Assembly: GCA_964588725.1 (NCBI GenBank)
Contig: CAZPQL010000038.1
Location: forward strand, 1-30,492
DNA length: 30,492 nt
From: UBA5972 sp964588725
GTDB lineage: Bacteria > Pseudomonadota > Alphaproteobacteria > Rhodobacterales > Rhodobacteraceae
Direction: 5' to 3'
Of the stretch, positions 10,509 to 18,202 are shown piece after piece; the first letter of the stretch is position 1; every line of letters begins with the position of its first letter. The position numbers were made by a program, and so were the translations under genes. The notes under the pieces were generated by a model. The model ran no database searches, was not told where the DNA came from, and worked only from the letters and a program-made list of their open reading frames with translations.

Positions 10509-11381
10509 TCACTCTGCCGCCAGTTTGCGTTTGCTTTTTCCGATGTCCACCAATTTGCTGACCACTGTCTGAATGACGCTGCGAAAAGCCGCGAAATTGG
10601 CATTGGGTTGGATTTTCAATTCATTCAGATAAACCGCGCGGTCAATTTCGATTTGCAGAACGTGCTGCTGGCGCGACGGACGCCCATAGTGCTGAGTCAC
10701 ATAGGCGCCTGCGAACGGCAAATTGCGCGCGGTTTTCAGTCCTGCATGGGCAAATATGCGTTCGACGGCTTCAACTATAGAGCTGTCGCAAGCGGAGCCA
10801 AACCGATCACCCAAAACGATATCCGGCCTTTGGTCAGTCGGGTGCGAACTGGCGACGATGGCCTCGTGCGGCATGGAATGGCAGTCAAATAGAATCGCGC
10901 GGCCAAATTGCGCGTGCGCCTCATCCAATAGCGTTTTAAGCGCCGCGTGGTAAGGATAGTAGCAATCGTCCAGTCGCGCCATGGCTTCGTAGCGGCTTAT
11001 TTTTCCGGCACGGATGACCTGACCTCCGGCGACGACGCGCGGAATGACACCGAGACCCGACGAAATGCGCGGGTTGTGGCCGCGCTGCTTGACGCCCGCG
11101 ATCAGCGCCGGGTCCAGTTCATCCGCACTGCGATTCACGTCCACAAACGCGCGCGGCACATTGGCCGCCAAAAGCGGTGCACCCAACGAAGGCGCGCAGT
11201 CGAACAACCGGTCGACAAATGCATCTTCGGACGTGCGAATCGTGATCTCGTCCAAACTGGAATTACGGATGAATGACCACGGATAATTCCGACCCGAGTG
11301 CGGAGAGGCAAAAACAACGGGTGTAGAACGTACGTCAGGCATCGCGATTGAGAAAGCCGAGGAGTTCACGAATTTATCCAT
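10509..11381 (-). CDS. N-formylglutamate amidohydrolase (FGase/HutG2-like) family protein
   Basis: A 290-residue metal-dependent amidohydrolase-like protein. Family marks include VVFASPHSGRNYP (about 22-34), RTSEDAFVDRLFD, PRAFVDVNRSADELDP and ILFDCHSMPHE. The His, Glu/Asp and Arg residues lie where the family binds zinc and the carboxylate of N-formylglutamate. Members occur in histidine degradation, but the family is also used on other N-formyl amino acids, and no hut genes are in view. The ATG at 11381 is preferred; an in-frame start 60 bases upstream lacks support. The ribosome site is weak (GTCAAAGA). Its 3' end converges on dinB with a 6-base gap. Confidence 0.82.
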   Translation of the reverse strand: MDKFVNSSAFSIAMPDVRSTPVVFASPHSGRNYPWSFIRNSSLDEITIRTSEDAFVDRLFDCAPSLGAPLLAANVPRAFVDVNRSADELDPALIAGVKQRGHNPRISSGLGVIPRVVAGGQVIRAGKISRYEAMARLDDCYYPYHAALKTLLDEAHAQFGRAILFDCHSMPHEAIVASSHPTDQRPDIVLGDRFGSACDSSIVEAVERIFAHAGLKTARNLPFAGAYVTQHYGRPSRQQHVLQIEIDRAVYLNELKIQPNANFAAFRSVIQTVVSKLVDIGKSKRKLAAE

Positions 11382-11423
11382 TCTTTGACCAATAGCGCAG
11401 TTGTGACAGTTTGCCAAAAGCTC

Positions 11424-11452
11424 TTGAACCCCAAAGCGCAACCTTTTATAGA
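11424..11452 (+). promoter_or_regulatory. Sigma70-type promoter of tRNA-Val
   Basis: TTGAAC (11424-11429), a 17-base spacer, then TATAGA (11447-11452). Both hexamers are near consensus and the spacing is optimal. Transcription would start near 11459, about 65 bases before the mature tRNA. It is the strongest housekeeping promoter match I saw in the window. Confidence 0.65.
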
Positions 11453-11523
11453 AGCGCGACGCGGGCGTTGCCGCTTTCCCACAGGTAGTATTCCGGGGAT
11501 ACGGGCGGCGCTTTTGGTTTTTA

Positions 11524-11598
11524 GGGCGTATAGCTCAGCGGGAGAGCACTTCGTTGACATCGAAGGGGTCACTGGTTCGATCCCAGTTACGCCCACCA
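11524..11598 (+). tRNA. tRNA-Val (anticodon GAC), CCA encoded
   Basis: A 75-base cloverleaf. The acceptor stem GGGCGTA pairs with TACGCCC (7 bp). The D arm is GCTC-AGCGGGA-GAGC. The anticodon stem CTTCG/CGAAG encloses loop TTGACAT with anticodon GAC at 11556-11558, reading GUC/GUU valine codons. The T arm CTGG-TTCGATC-CCAG contains the invariant TTCGA. Discriminator A and encoded CCA end at 11598. A CCCCCG-AGAT-CGGGGG hairpin (11600-11615) follows directly. Confidence 0.97.
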
Positions 11599-11599
11599 T

Positions 11600-11615
11600 C
11601 CCCCGAGATCGGGGG
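11600..11615 (+). other. GC hairpin directly after tRNA-Val
   Basis: CCCCCG (11600-11605), loop AGAT, CGGGGG (11610-11615). It begins 2 bases after the tRNA CCA and is not followed by a T-run. It is probably a 3'-processing boundary or weak attenuator between the tRNA and rpmJ rather than a full terminator. Confidence 0.45.
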
Positions 11616-11668
11616 CCGAAGAAAAATGGATCGGTGTGCCCCGGTGCGCCGCATGTAGGAGAAAGACC

Positions 11669-11794
11669 ATGAAGGTCAAGAATTCGCTTCGCTCGCTCAA
11701 AGCGCGCCACCGCGATTGCCGTGTCGTGCGCCGCAAGGGCCGCGTCTATGTGATCAACAAAACCCAGCCGCGTTTCAAGGCCCGTCAGGGCTAA
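11669..11794 (+). CDS. rpmJ: 50S ribosomal protein L36 (long, C-minus type)
   Basis: A 41-residue basic protein beginning MKVKNSLRSLKARHRDCRVVRR and ending KTQPRFKARQG. It matches the 41-residue L36 form that has lost most zinc-ligand cysteines, a paralogue type common in proteobacteria. The start has a good ribosome site (AGGAGAAAGACC). It lies 70 bases after tRNA-Val and probably shares its promoter. A strong terminator follows. Confidence 0.96.
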   Translation: MKVKNSLRSLKARHRDCRVVRRKGRVYVINKTQPRFKARQG

Positions 11795-11815
11795 CGCCGC
11801 GCATTCAGCTTTTTA

Positions 11816-11843
11816 GCCGCCGATATCCGTGTCGGCGGCTTTT
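11816..11843 (+). terminator. Rho-independent terminator of rpmJ
   Basis: GCCGCCGA (11816-11823), an 8-base loop, TCGGCGGC (11832-11839), then TTTTG. A perfect 8-bp GC-rich stem with a short T-run on the plus strand, 21 bases beyond the rpmJ stop. The opposite strand lacks a proper T-run directly after the stem, so it mainly serves rpmJ. Confidence 0.8.
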
Positions 11844-11860
11844 GCGTGCCGCCGGCGAAT

Positions 11861-13522
11861 TTATCGATCGGCTTCAGCCACAAGCCGCACAAAAGTTTCC
11901 TGTCCTACATAGCCGGTAACGGGAATTTTGCGCGGGCGCTGGAAACGGCGGATCGCGCGGCGGGTTTTGTCGTCAAAAACCCCGTCGACCGGTCCCGGTT
12001 TCAGGTCAATTTTCTTCAACTGCCTTTCCACTAATGTCTTTGCCGCGACGTTGCCGACGAAAAAGTTTTCTTCGTTTCGCGCCGCTGCTATTTGCGCTTC
12101 GGTGGCTTTGTCGCCGCGCAGCGTTTCGATCCGCAGACGCGCCTCATCGGCGAACCGGCCATTGGGATAGGTTTTCAGATAGCCCTTGTAATCTGCAATC
12201 TTCCCACCTGCCGCTGCGGTATCCCACGCGGTGCGTTCGGCTTGTGTCGCAGCGCGGCGGGCCTCTTCTTCGATGATCTTCAATCGGTTATGGGCTGTCG
12301 CCGCGAAAATACCGTCGGGATAGCGGCGCAGGTATCGCCTTAACCCTGCTTCCACAAATTCCTGCGCACCGGAAGACAGCCAAAATGCGCGATCGGCGGC
12401 GTCTTGCTTGGCTTGCAAATCACGTGCTTCGTCAGCAAGCTTTTGCGCGCGGCGGGCGGCTTGATTGTGCAGCCGGTTTATTTGTGGGCGGCGCAGATAA
12501 CCGGTGGCGTCAAAAAAATTCTGACTTTGCCATGCGGCAATCGCGGTGCGTGTTCCGCGCCCGAAAATGCCGTCAATGCCGTGGGTATTAAATTCCAGCA
12601 GCGTCAGGTTGCGCTGAATTTCACGCCGTTGGTCGCGGGACAGTGACAATGCCGCCTCGGCCTCGCGCGCGCGGTCCTCGGGCGTTTTGGCGTCCAGTGC
12701 TGCGATGCGGTTGCGTGCATCCTGCGCGAACGCGCCTGTGGGATATCGGCTCAGATACGATTGGAGCGCCGCCTTCGTACCTGCGTCGAGCGTAGCCTGC
12801 CAATATCCCGCCTCGACCAAAGCCGCCTCGGCTGCCGAAATCGAATCAGGCGAGCCCGGCACCAGCGAGGACAGGTCCGAAACATAGCCAAATCCCTGAA
12901 CTGAATCGGGCGATTGTTTCAGTGCCGTGGCGAAACCGGTGCCTTCGCGCAAAAACTCGCGCCTTAAGGCGACGTCAATGTCCTTGGGTTTTCCGGTGGC
13001 AACAAAAACCCCCTGCGGTATGTTCAGCGCGCCGATGCCGCCGCTCAGTGCCGGTCCGGTCGAAATCTGACGCACGGTCGTGCCTAGAAAAACCGCGCTT
13101 TCTCCGGGTTTGGACGCCAGCACATCCAGAAGCAGGTTCAGCGATACACCGTCGAAATTGACCCCGGCCAATGTGGCCGCAGGGCTGTCGACGGGCAACA
13201 ACCATGTGTCCTGATCGCTGTGCACGAAATGCCCGCTAAGCACGACTACGATGCGCTCTGCGTTGTTCTGCGCTGCAAAAAATTGCTCAATCGCGCTGCG
13301 GGTTTGAATTTTTCGAAAATCGCGACCGGCGATGACACGATAGCCGCTGCGACGCAAGGCGTCCGCTGAGTTGAGAGCGGCTTCAGCGTCGTACATCCAG
13401 CTGGCGTTCAGGTAGTTGCGATTGCCGATCACCAAAGCCAAATCCTTGGCCGGGGCCGGTACGGCCAACACCATCAGCGCCAAAAACATTGCAAAAAATC
13501 TTTGAACTACAGATATGGACAT
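11861..13522 (-). CDS. Secreted caspase-like (peptidase C14-fold) protein with two peptidoglycan-binding domains; catalytic cysteine absent
   Basis: A 553-residue protein. Residues 1-26 form a signal peptide ending APA-K. A caspase p20-like domain (about 27-205) starts DLALVIGNRNY. His98 lies in VVLSGHFVHSDQDTWLLPVD, the place of the catalytic HG motif. The strand that should carry the catalytic DACR reads AVFLGTTVR (143-151), so the cysteine and preceding aspartate are missing. Two PG_binding_1-like domains follow, at about 298-350 (GIDGIFGRGTRTAIAAWQ) and 495-550 (GPVDGVFDDKTRRAIRRFQ). Three copies of a Y-L-x2-Y-P-x-G-x-F-A-x3-A-x2-R-[IL] repeat occur at 256, 397 and 448. The ribosome site AGGAGGACAGT is strong. 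It follows the PaaK-like gene by 21 bases, so it is the operon's last gene. Its role is probably structural or regulatory in the periplasm. Confidence 0.82.
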   Translation of the reverse strand: MSISVVQRFFAMFLALMVLAVPAPAKDLALVIGNRNYLNASWMYDAEAALNSADALRRSGYRVIAGRDFRKIQTRSAIEQFFAAQNNAERIVVVLSGHFVHSDQDTWLLPVDSPAATLAGVNFDGVSLNLLLDVLASKPGESAVFLGTTVRQISTGPALSGGIGALNIPQGVFVATGKPKDIDVALRREFLREGTGFATALKQSPDSVQGFGYVSDLSSLVPGSPDSISAAEAALVEAGYWQATLDAGTKAALQSYLSRYPTGAFAQDARNRIAALDAKTPEDRAREAEAALSLSRDQRREIQRNLTLLEFNTHGIDGIFGRGTRTAIAAWQSQNFFDATGYLRRPQINRLHNQAARRAQKLADEARDLQAKQDAADRAFWLSSGAQEFVEAGLRRYLRRYPDGIFAATAHNRLKIIEEEARRAATQAERTAWDTAAAGGKIADYKGYLKTYPNGRFADEARLRIETLRGDKATEAQIAAARNEENFFVGNVAAKTLVERQLKKIDLKPGPVDGVFDDKTRRAIRRFQRPRKIPVTGYVGQETFVRLVAEADR

Positions 13523-13543
13523 ACTGTCCTCCTTTTTTACTGG

Positions 13544-14746
13544 TTACTCGTAACTCCTTTGGTCGTCGATGACCTTTCCGTCGTTGGGCAAAGAGCCAAT
13601 ATCTACCACTACCACGTCGCCGCGCAATTTCAGAGTCTCGATCACCGATTGTACGTAAACGGTTTCGTTGGCGCGACCGGACTCAATTTGAACAGTCATG
13701 ACGTCCTTTTCCTGCTGACGTGTTGCCACGACCCGTGCTTTGGTGATCTCGGGATGTTTGGCCACCAGTTGCGCGACCTGTTCGGGTCGTACGAACATGC
13801 CTTTGATTTTGGTGGTTTGGTCTGCGCGGCCCAACCAGCCCTTTATGCGGGTGTTGGTGCGGCCGCAGGGGCTTTGACCCTTGATAACCGCTGACAAATC
13901 ACCGGTTGCAAAACGGATCAGCGGATAATCAGCGTTGAGGCTGGTCACTACAACTTCACCCACATCTCCGGGTTCGACCGGGGTGCCGGTGCCGGGAGTA
14001 ACGATTTCCACGATCACGCCTTCGTCTATGATCATGCCTTCCATAGCATCGGATTCATACGCGATATTACCCAGATCGGCGGTGGCGTAACATTGCATAC
14101 AGGCAATACCGCGATCGGCGTATTCAGCCCTGAGGCTTGGAAACAATGCACCGCCACCGACACCCGCGCGTTTGATTCGCGACAGGTCAACGCCCATGTC
14201 ATCGGCCTTGTCCAATAAGATTTTCAGATAATCGGGCGTGCCGGCATAGGCGGTCACGCCGATGTCTGACGCGGCCCGCGCCTGAAGCTCGGTCTGCCCG
14301 GTGCCCGCAGGAAATACAGATGCGCCAACCGTCCTTGCGCCATTTTCAAACATCATCCCGGCAGGTGTCATGTGGTAGGAAAAACAATTCTGTACGATAT
14401 CACCCGCTCCGATGCCGCAGGCGTGAATAAAACGCCCCATCCGCCACCAGTCGTGGGTGATTCCGCCCGGTTCATAAATTGGTCCCGGAGACTGAAAATA
14501 ATGCACGATGTCGCCGACCGTTATGCCCCCAAAGGGCGGGCGGGCTTTTTGCATGTCTGACAAGTCGGATTTCCGCAGAACCGGTAATTTTGAAAGATCG
14601 GTGGCACCGGTAATCGTGGCGGCTGCATCGCGCCAACTTTCAGGAGCCACCGTAATTCCGCGCAGAATCGTCCTGAGCGCCCCGGATTGCCGGACCGAAC
14701 GTTCATCCGCTGACTGCGTTTCCAAATCGTCGAAAAACAAAGTCAT
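13544..14746 (-). CDS. Phenylacetate-CoA ligase (PaaK)-like AMP-binding family protein with an altered P-loop
   Basis: A 400-residue protein with the PaaK-type adenylate-forming fold. Supporting segments are LPVLRKSDL, FSYHMTPAGMMFENGARTVGASVFPAGTG, a YATAD...YE stretch at the place of the usual Y-G-x-[ST]-E, GDVGEVVVTSLNADYPLIRFATGDLS, and a small C-terminal domain with GRADQTTKIKGMFVRPEQV as in PaaK. The ATP phosphate loop, normally SSGTTG, reads QSPGPIYEPGG here, so ligase activity is uncertain. The start ATG 14746 has GGGGGG 8 bases upstream; a GTG 15 bases earlier was rejected because it lies inside that ribosome site. It sits between livF (49-base gap) and the caspase-like gene. PaaK activates aryl acids, but the substrate here is unknown. 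Confidence 0.78.
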   Translation of the reverse strand: MTLFFDDLETQSADERSVRQSGALRTILRGITVAPESWRDAAATITGATDLSKLPVLRKSDLSDMQKARPPFGGITVGDIVHYFQSPGPIYEPGGITHDWWRMGRFIHACGIGAGDIVQNCFSYHMTPAGMMFENGARTVGASVFPAGTGQTELQARAASDIGVTAYAGTPDYLKILLDKADDMGVDLSRIKRAGVGGGALFPSLRAEYADRGIACMQCYATADLGNIAYESDAMEGMIIDEGVIVEIVTPGTGTPVEPGDVGEVVVTSLNADYPLIRFATGDLSAVIKGQSPCGRTNTRIKGWLGRADQTTKIKGMFVRPEQVAQLVAKHPEITKARVVATRQQEKDVMTVQIESGRANETVYVQSVIETLKLRGDVVVVDIGSLPNDGKVIDDQRSYE

Positions 14747-14795
14747 GGCTGTACCCCCCACAGTGTCAGTATTGAATCAAATTGACGCTGGTCGC

Positions 14796-15629
14796 TTAGC
14801 TCAGCCAGCGTTTGCGGCGGCGATACGATCTGGTATCGCGAAACGACTTGCGGCCCTCTTCGGACACACCAAGATAAAATTCCTTGATATCCGGATTTTC
14901 GGCCAGTTCAGAGGAAGGCCCGTCCATTACCACGCGCCCGCTTTCAAGTACAAAACCGTAATGCGCGTATTTTAGCGCCACATTGGTGTTCTGCTCTGCC
15001 AACAGAAAGGACACGCCTTCCTTTTCGTTCAGGTTTTTGATGATTTCGAAAATTTCTTCGACCAGTTGCGGGGCCAGCCCCATGCTGGGTTCGTCCAACA
15101 AAATAGTTTCGGGTTTGGACATCAGGGCGCGGCCAATGGCGCACATTTGTTGTTCGCCACCGGAAATGTAGCCCGCCAACGACTTGGAGCGTTCTTTCAG
15201 ACGCGGAAAATACTCGTACACGAGATCCATATCCGCTGAAACCGCACCCGCGCCGTCCTTGCGGGTAAAAGCGCCGGTTAGCAGGTTTTCCTCAATCGTC
15301 AGGTGTTCAAAACAGTGACGGCCCTCCATCACCTGAATGACGCCTTTGCGCACCAGTGCTGCAGGATCAAGCGACGCGACCGGCTCGCCGCGATAAAGAA
15401 TTTTTCCTTTCGTCACTTCGCCGCGTTCAGAATGCAGCAAGTTCGATACGGCTTTAAGCGTCGTGGTTTTACCGGCACCGTTACCACCCAATATAGCCGT
15501 TATGCCGCCTTTGGGCACAGACAGGCTGACGCCCTTAAGCGCGAGGATCACGTGGTTGTACAGCACTTCGATATTGTTGATTTCCAGCAGATATTCAGAG
15601 TCCGACTGGGTTTGTTCGCTGAGGCTCAT
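14796..15629 (-). CDS. Branched-chain amino acid-type ABC transporter ATPase (LivF-like)
   Basis: A 277-residue ABC ATPase. Walker A GGNGAGKT is at 48-55, the signature ISGGEQQM replaces the more usual LSGGEQQM, Walker B is TILLDEPSMGL, and the switch histidine region has become LLAEQNTNVALKYA, the Q-loop/H-loop form typical of LivF. A basic tail (RRRKRW) extends beyond the standard LivF length of about 235 residues. It energises uptake together with the LivG-like ATPase. The ribosome site is weak (GGACTTTTCC), and a 75-base gap with a hairpin separates it from the binding-protein gene. The substrate class cannot be fixed from ATPase sequence. Confidence 0.92.
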   Translation of the reverse strand: MSLSEQTQSDSEYLLEINNIEVLYNHVILALKGVSLSVPKGGITAILGGNGAGKTTTLKAVSNLLHSERGEVTKGKILYRGEPVASLDPAALVRKGVIQVMEGRHCFEHLTIEENLLTGAFTRKDGAGAVSADMDLVYEYFPRLKERSKSLAGYISGGEQQMCAIGRALMSKPETILLDEPSMGLAPQLVEEIFEIIKNLNEKEGVSFLLAEQNTNVALKYAHYGFVLESGRVVMDGPSSELAENPDIKEFYLGVSEEGRKSFRDTRSYRRRKRWLS

Positions 15630-15662
15630 GGAAAAGTCCGGTCAATTTAATCGCGTGGAATA

Positions 15663-15686
15663 ACCGGCCCCAGAATAGGGACCGGT
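15663..15686 (-). promoter_or_regulatory. Intercistronic hairpin after the binding-protein gene
   Basis: On the minus strand ACCGGTCCC (15686-15678) pairs with GGGGCCGGT (15671-15663), 9 bp with one G-T pair and a 6-base loop. No T-run follows. Such hairpins after periplasmic binding-protein genes often protect the upstream mRNA from 3' decay and lower distal expression; that function is inferred here. Confidence 0.55.
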
Positions 15687-15704
15687 CCTTTTAGATGTTC
15701 AGAC

Positions 15705-17009
15705 TTAGTTACAGGTTTGCGTGCCCCAGCCCGGTTTGTCCGAAACATATTGGTCAGCCGCAGCGACCAATAACGGCCGAACGATGTCAGTCATTGGAGC
15801 GATCAGATCAGAGGTTTTAACAAACGTGGACCCGTCCCATTGCTGCATGAAGATGGAACCACCACCGGCGTGATCGCCACAGGACCCAGCAATCGGGGCC
15901 ACAAAGTTTGGCAGGCCAATTTCAGCCAACCGCGCTTCGTTCAGGTTGATTTTTTCCAACGCATCGCGCACGTCTGAACCGGTGATCTCGGCATTGCCGG
16001 TCGTTGCCTGCGCAATTGTAATGGCTTCAGCCACAATCACAGCGTTCAGAACACCACGGTTGTAAAGCACGTCACCAACGTCAGAACGATCACCAACCTG
16101 GCTCATGCCTTTGTCAACGACATAGGTCAGGATATCCTGAATAGCCGGGAAATCTGTACCTAGGCCCTGCAAGCCAGACGAACGGTAGCCTTTGCCAGCC
16201 GCTCCAACGGGGTCAAGATCGTTCTGGCCACCGGACCACCAGTTGCCAATGAAGTGATCCATCGGGTACTTGATTTTCGCAGCTTCTTTGATGGCGGTCG
16301 GATTCATCGCACCCCAACCCCACATGATCATCCAGTCAGGCTTTTCTTTGCGGACGTTCAGCCAATGGGATGACTGGGTCTGCATTTCCTTACCGGCAAC
16401 CGGGAATTCCACGACTTCAAAGCCCATGGTTTTTGACAGGCTCTCCAAAAGTGGAATTGGCTCTTTACCGTATCCGGACACCAGATAGATAAAGCCGATT
16501 TTTTTGCCTTTGATACCACCGTCCTGGGTGTCGATCCATTTTAAGATCGCAGACATCTGGCTCCAGTACGTGGCCGGATAGTTAAATGTCCAAGGGAACT
16601 TTTCGCCAACCGCAGCCGCAGACAGGCCGTAACCCATGGATAGCACCGGAATTTTGTCGACCGGGGCTTTGGGCACCAACTGCAGGGTGATCCCAGTGGA
16701 CAGCGGATTGTAAATCAGGGCGCCTTTTACCTTTGTCGCCTCATAGCATTCCACGCCTTTTTGTGTGTTATAGCCGGTTTCGCACTCTTCGATTTCCACT
16801 TTGATGCCGCCGATACCACCGTCGCGTTCGTTCAGCATATTCATGTAGTCGTTGAAGCCGTCGGCTGCCGGAATTCCACCACCGGCAAATGGGCCGGTCC
16901 GGTAGCTGAGGTTCGGAATAAAGTGCGTGCCTTCCGCACTGACCGCGCCAACTTGCACGGTCGCTGCCATGGCAAGCGCCACGGATCCCGTTACTATTTT
17001 CTTGAACAT
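15705..17009 (-). CDS. Periplasmic substrate-binding protein of a branched-chain amino acid-type ABC transporter
   Basis: A 434-residue type I periplasmic binding protein (Peripl_BP_6 fold). The signal peptide MFKKIVTGSVALAMAATVQVGAVSA is followed by EGTHFIPNLSYRTGPFAGGG. The next part, NERDGGIGGIKVEIEECETGYN with a Cys pair (about 80-95), is typical of the family and delivers ligand to LivHM-like permeases. A second cysteine group near the end (SCGDHAGGGS, and TC at the C-terminus) suggests disulfides. The ATG at 17009 has GGGAGGAACAG upstream; an in-frame GTG 15 bases earlier overlaps that site and was rejected. Unique hairpins precede and follow it. Companion acyl-CoA synthetase genes hint at an organic acid ligand rather than leucine, but this is inference. 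Confidence 0.9.
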   Translation of the reverse strand: MFKKIVTGSVALAMAATVQVGAVSAEGTHFIPNLSYRTGPFAGGGIPAADGFNDYMNMLNERDGGIGGIKVEIEECETGYNTQKGVECYEATKVKGALIYNPLSTGITLQLVPKAPVDKIPVLSMGYGLSAAAVGEKFPWTFNYPATYWSQMSAILKWIDTQDGGIKGKKIGFIYLVSGYGKEPIPLLESLSKTMGFEVVEFPVAGKEMQTQSSHWLNVRKEKPDWMIMWGWGAMNPTAIKEAAKIKYPMDHFIGNWWSGGQNDLDPVGAAGKGYRSSGLQGLGTDFPAIQDILTYVVDKGMSQVGDRSDVGDVLYNRGVLNAVIVAEAITIAQATTGNAEITGSDVRDALEKINLNEARLAEIGLPNFVAPIAGSCGDHAGGGSIFMQQWDGSTFVKTSDLIAPMTDIVRPLLVAAADQYVSDKPGWGTQTCN

Positions 17010-17080
17010 TTCTGTTCCTCCCAAATTTTGCGACTGACGATCCTGTCCGCCGCTTCCAATTGAAACCTTGGTTGGTTATT

Positions 17081-17106
17081 GGATATGCCGGTTTCTGTGC
17101 ATATCC
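17081..17106 (-). promoter_or_regulatory. Perfect hairpin between livM and the binding-protein gene
   Basis: GGATATGC (17081-17088) and GCATATCC (17099-17106) form a perfect 8-bp inverted repeat around 10 bases, 14 bases after the livM stop. There is no T-run. It may be an mRNA-processing or stability element in the 111-base gap, or an operator for an internal promoter of the binding-protein gene. Confidence 0.5.
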
Positions 17107-17120
17107 TCTTTGCAGCCAGC

Positions 17121-18197
17121 CTAATACGGAAAAGGCCACACGCGTAATTTCTGTTTGAACAGGGCAATAATTCGCGCCAATCCGTGGGGCTCTTTGATCA
17201 AAAAGAACATGATCAGGCCACCCACCACCATGAGGCTGACATGCTCAACCGTGGTGACATTCGCTTTAAAACCGAAAAAGCCCGGTGTAGCCCGCATCAG
17301 GATCGGCAACATATGGATGAATGCGGCACCCAGAAAGGCGCCAACCAAGCTGCCAAGACCCCCGATTATGACCATGAACAGGATCAGGAACGACTGGTTG
17401 ACATCAAAAGGCTCGGCCTCAGCGGCTCCCAACCACATGAAAACCAGCATCGCGCCGGACACACCGATGTAAAACGAGGACACAGCAAAAGCGGATAATT
17501 TGGCGAATAGTGGTCGCACCCCCATCAGCTCGGCTGCGATGTCCATATCCCGGATCATCATCCAGCTGCGACCGATCCGGCCGTGGATAAGGTTGGATGC
17601 CACCCAGGTCATCACCACAACGATCGACAACACCACGAGATACTGTGTCACCGCCGTGGCCTCGGGGCCGGTGACAATCACATTCATCACGTCGCGTCGC
17701 GGCACCTCAATCGCACCGGAATTGTTGTAATTGTAAAGCCAGGGCACATTTATAAAGACCCACTCGAAAAAGAACTGCGCCGCCAGCGTGGTCACGACCA
17801 GATAAAATCCCTTGATACGAAGGCTTGGCAGACCGAAAATCATGCCGATAATGGCGGAAAACGACCCGGACAAAACGATCAGCAATATCACGTTGGCGTC
17901 GGGAAAAAGAGTGACCAGCTTGTAGCAGGAATAAGCACCGATCCCCATGAAAGCACCCGAGCCCAGTGAAATCTGCCCTGTGTACCCCACCAAAATGTTA
18001 AGCCCGATCGCCGCCAGTGCGAAGATCAGGAACGGCGTCATCATCGACTTTAAAAAGAAATCGGTCCCCACCAGCGGGATCACGATGAACGCCACTGCCA
18101 GATAAAAGATGATAGCGATCCGGTCCTGCAGGATCGGAAAGATGGCGTTGTCTGCCTTATAGGTCGTCTTGAATTGGCCGGCCTCGCGGTACAGCAT
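17121..18197 (-). CDS. LivM-like ABC transporter permease
   Basis: A 358-residue inner-membrane permease of the branched-chain amino acid family. After a short cytoplasmic N-terminus there are about ten hydrophobic segments. The family motif GLNILVGYTGQISLGSGAFMGIGAY (about 84-108) appears in its usual place, and the EAA-like cytoplasmic loop GGLGSLVGAFLGAAFIHMLP contacts the ATPases. It pairs with the LivH-like protein to form the transmembrane channel. The ATG follows the livH stop by 5 bases with a ribosome site inside the end of livH, so translation is coupled. Confidence 0.93.
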   Translation of the reverse strand: MLYREAGQFKTTYKADNAIFPILQDRIAIIFYLAVAFIVIPLVGTDFFLKSMMTPFLIFALAAIGLNILVGYTGQISLGSGAFMGIGAYSCYKLVTLFPDANVILLIVLSGSFSAIIGMIFGLPSLRIKGFYLVVTTLAAQFFFEWVFINVPWLYNYNNSGAIEVPRRDVMNVIVTGPEATAVTQYLVVLSIVVVMTWVASNLIHGRIGRSWMMIRDMDIAAELMGVRPLFAKLSAFAVSSFYIGVSGAMLVFMWLGAAEAEPFDVNQSFLILFMVIIGGLGSLVGAFLGAAFIHMLPILMRATPGFFGFKANVTTVEHVSLMVVGGLIMFFLIKEPHGLARIIALFKQKLRVWPFPY

Positions 18198-18202
18198 TTG
18201 CC

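Noticed and set aside
11524..11794. tRNA-Val as an integration site of a mobile element
   Set aside because: rpmJ and its terminator follow directly, no integrase is present, and no duplicate of the tRNA 3' end was seen nearby.
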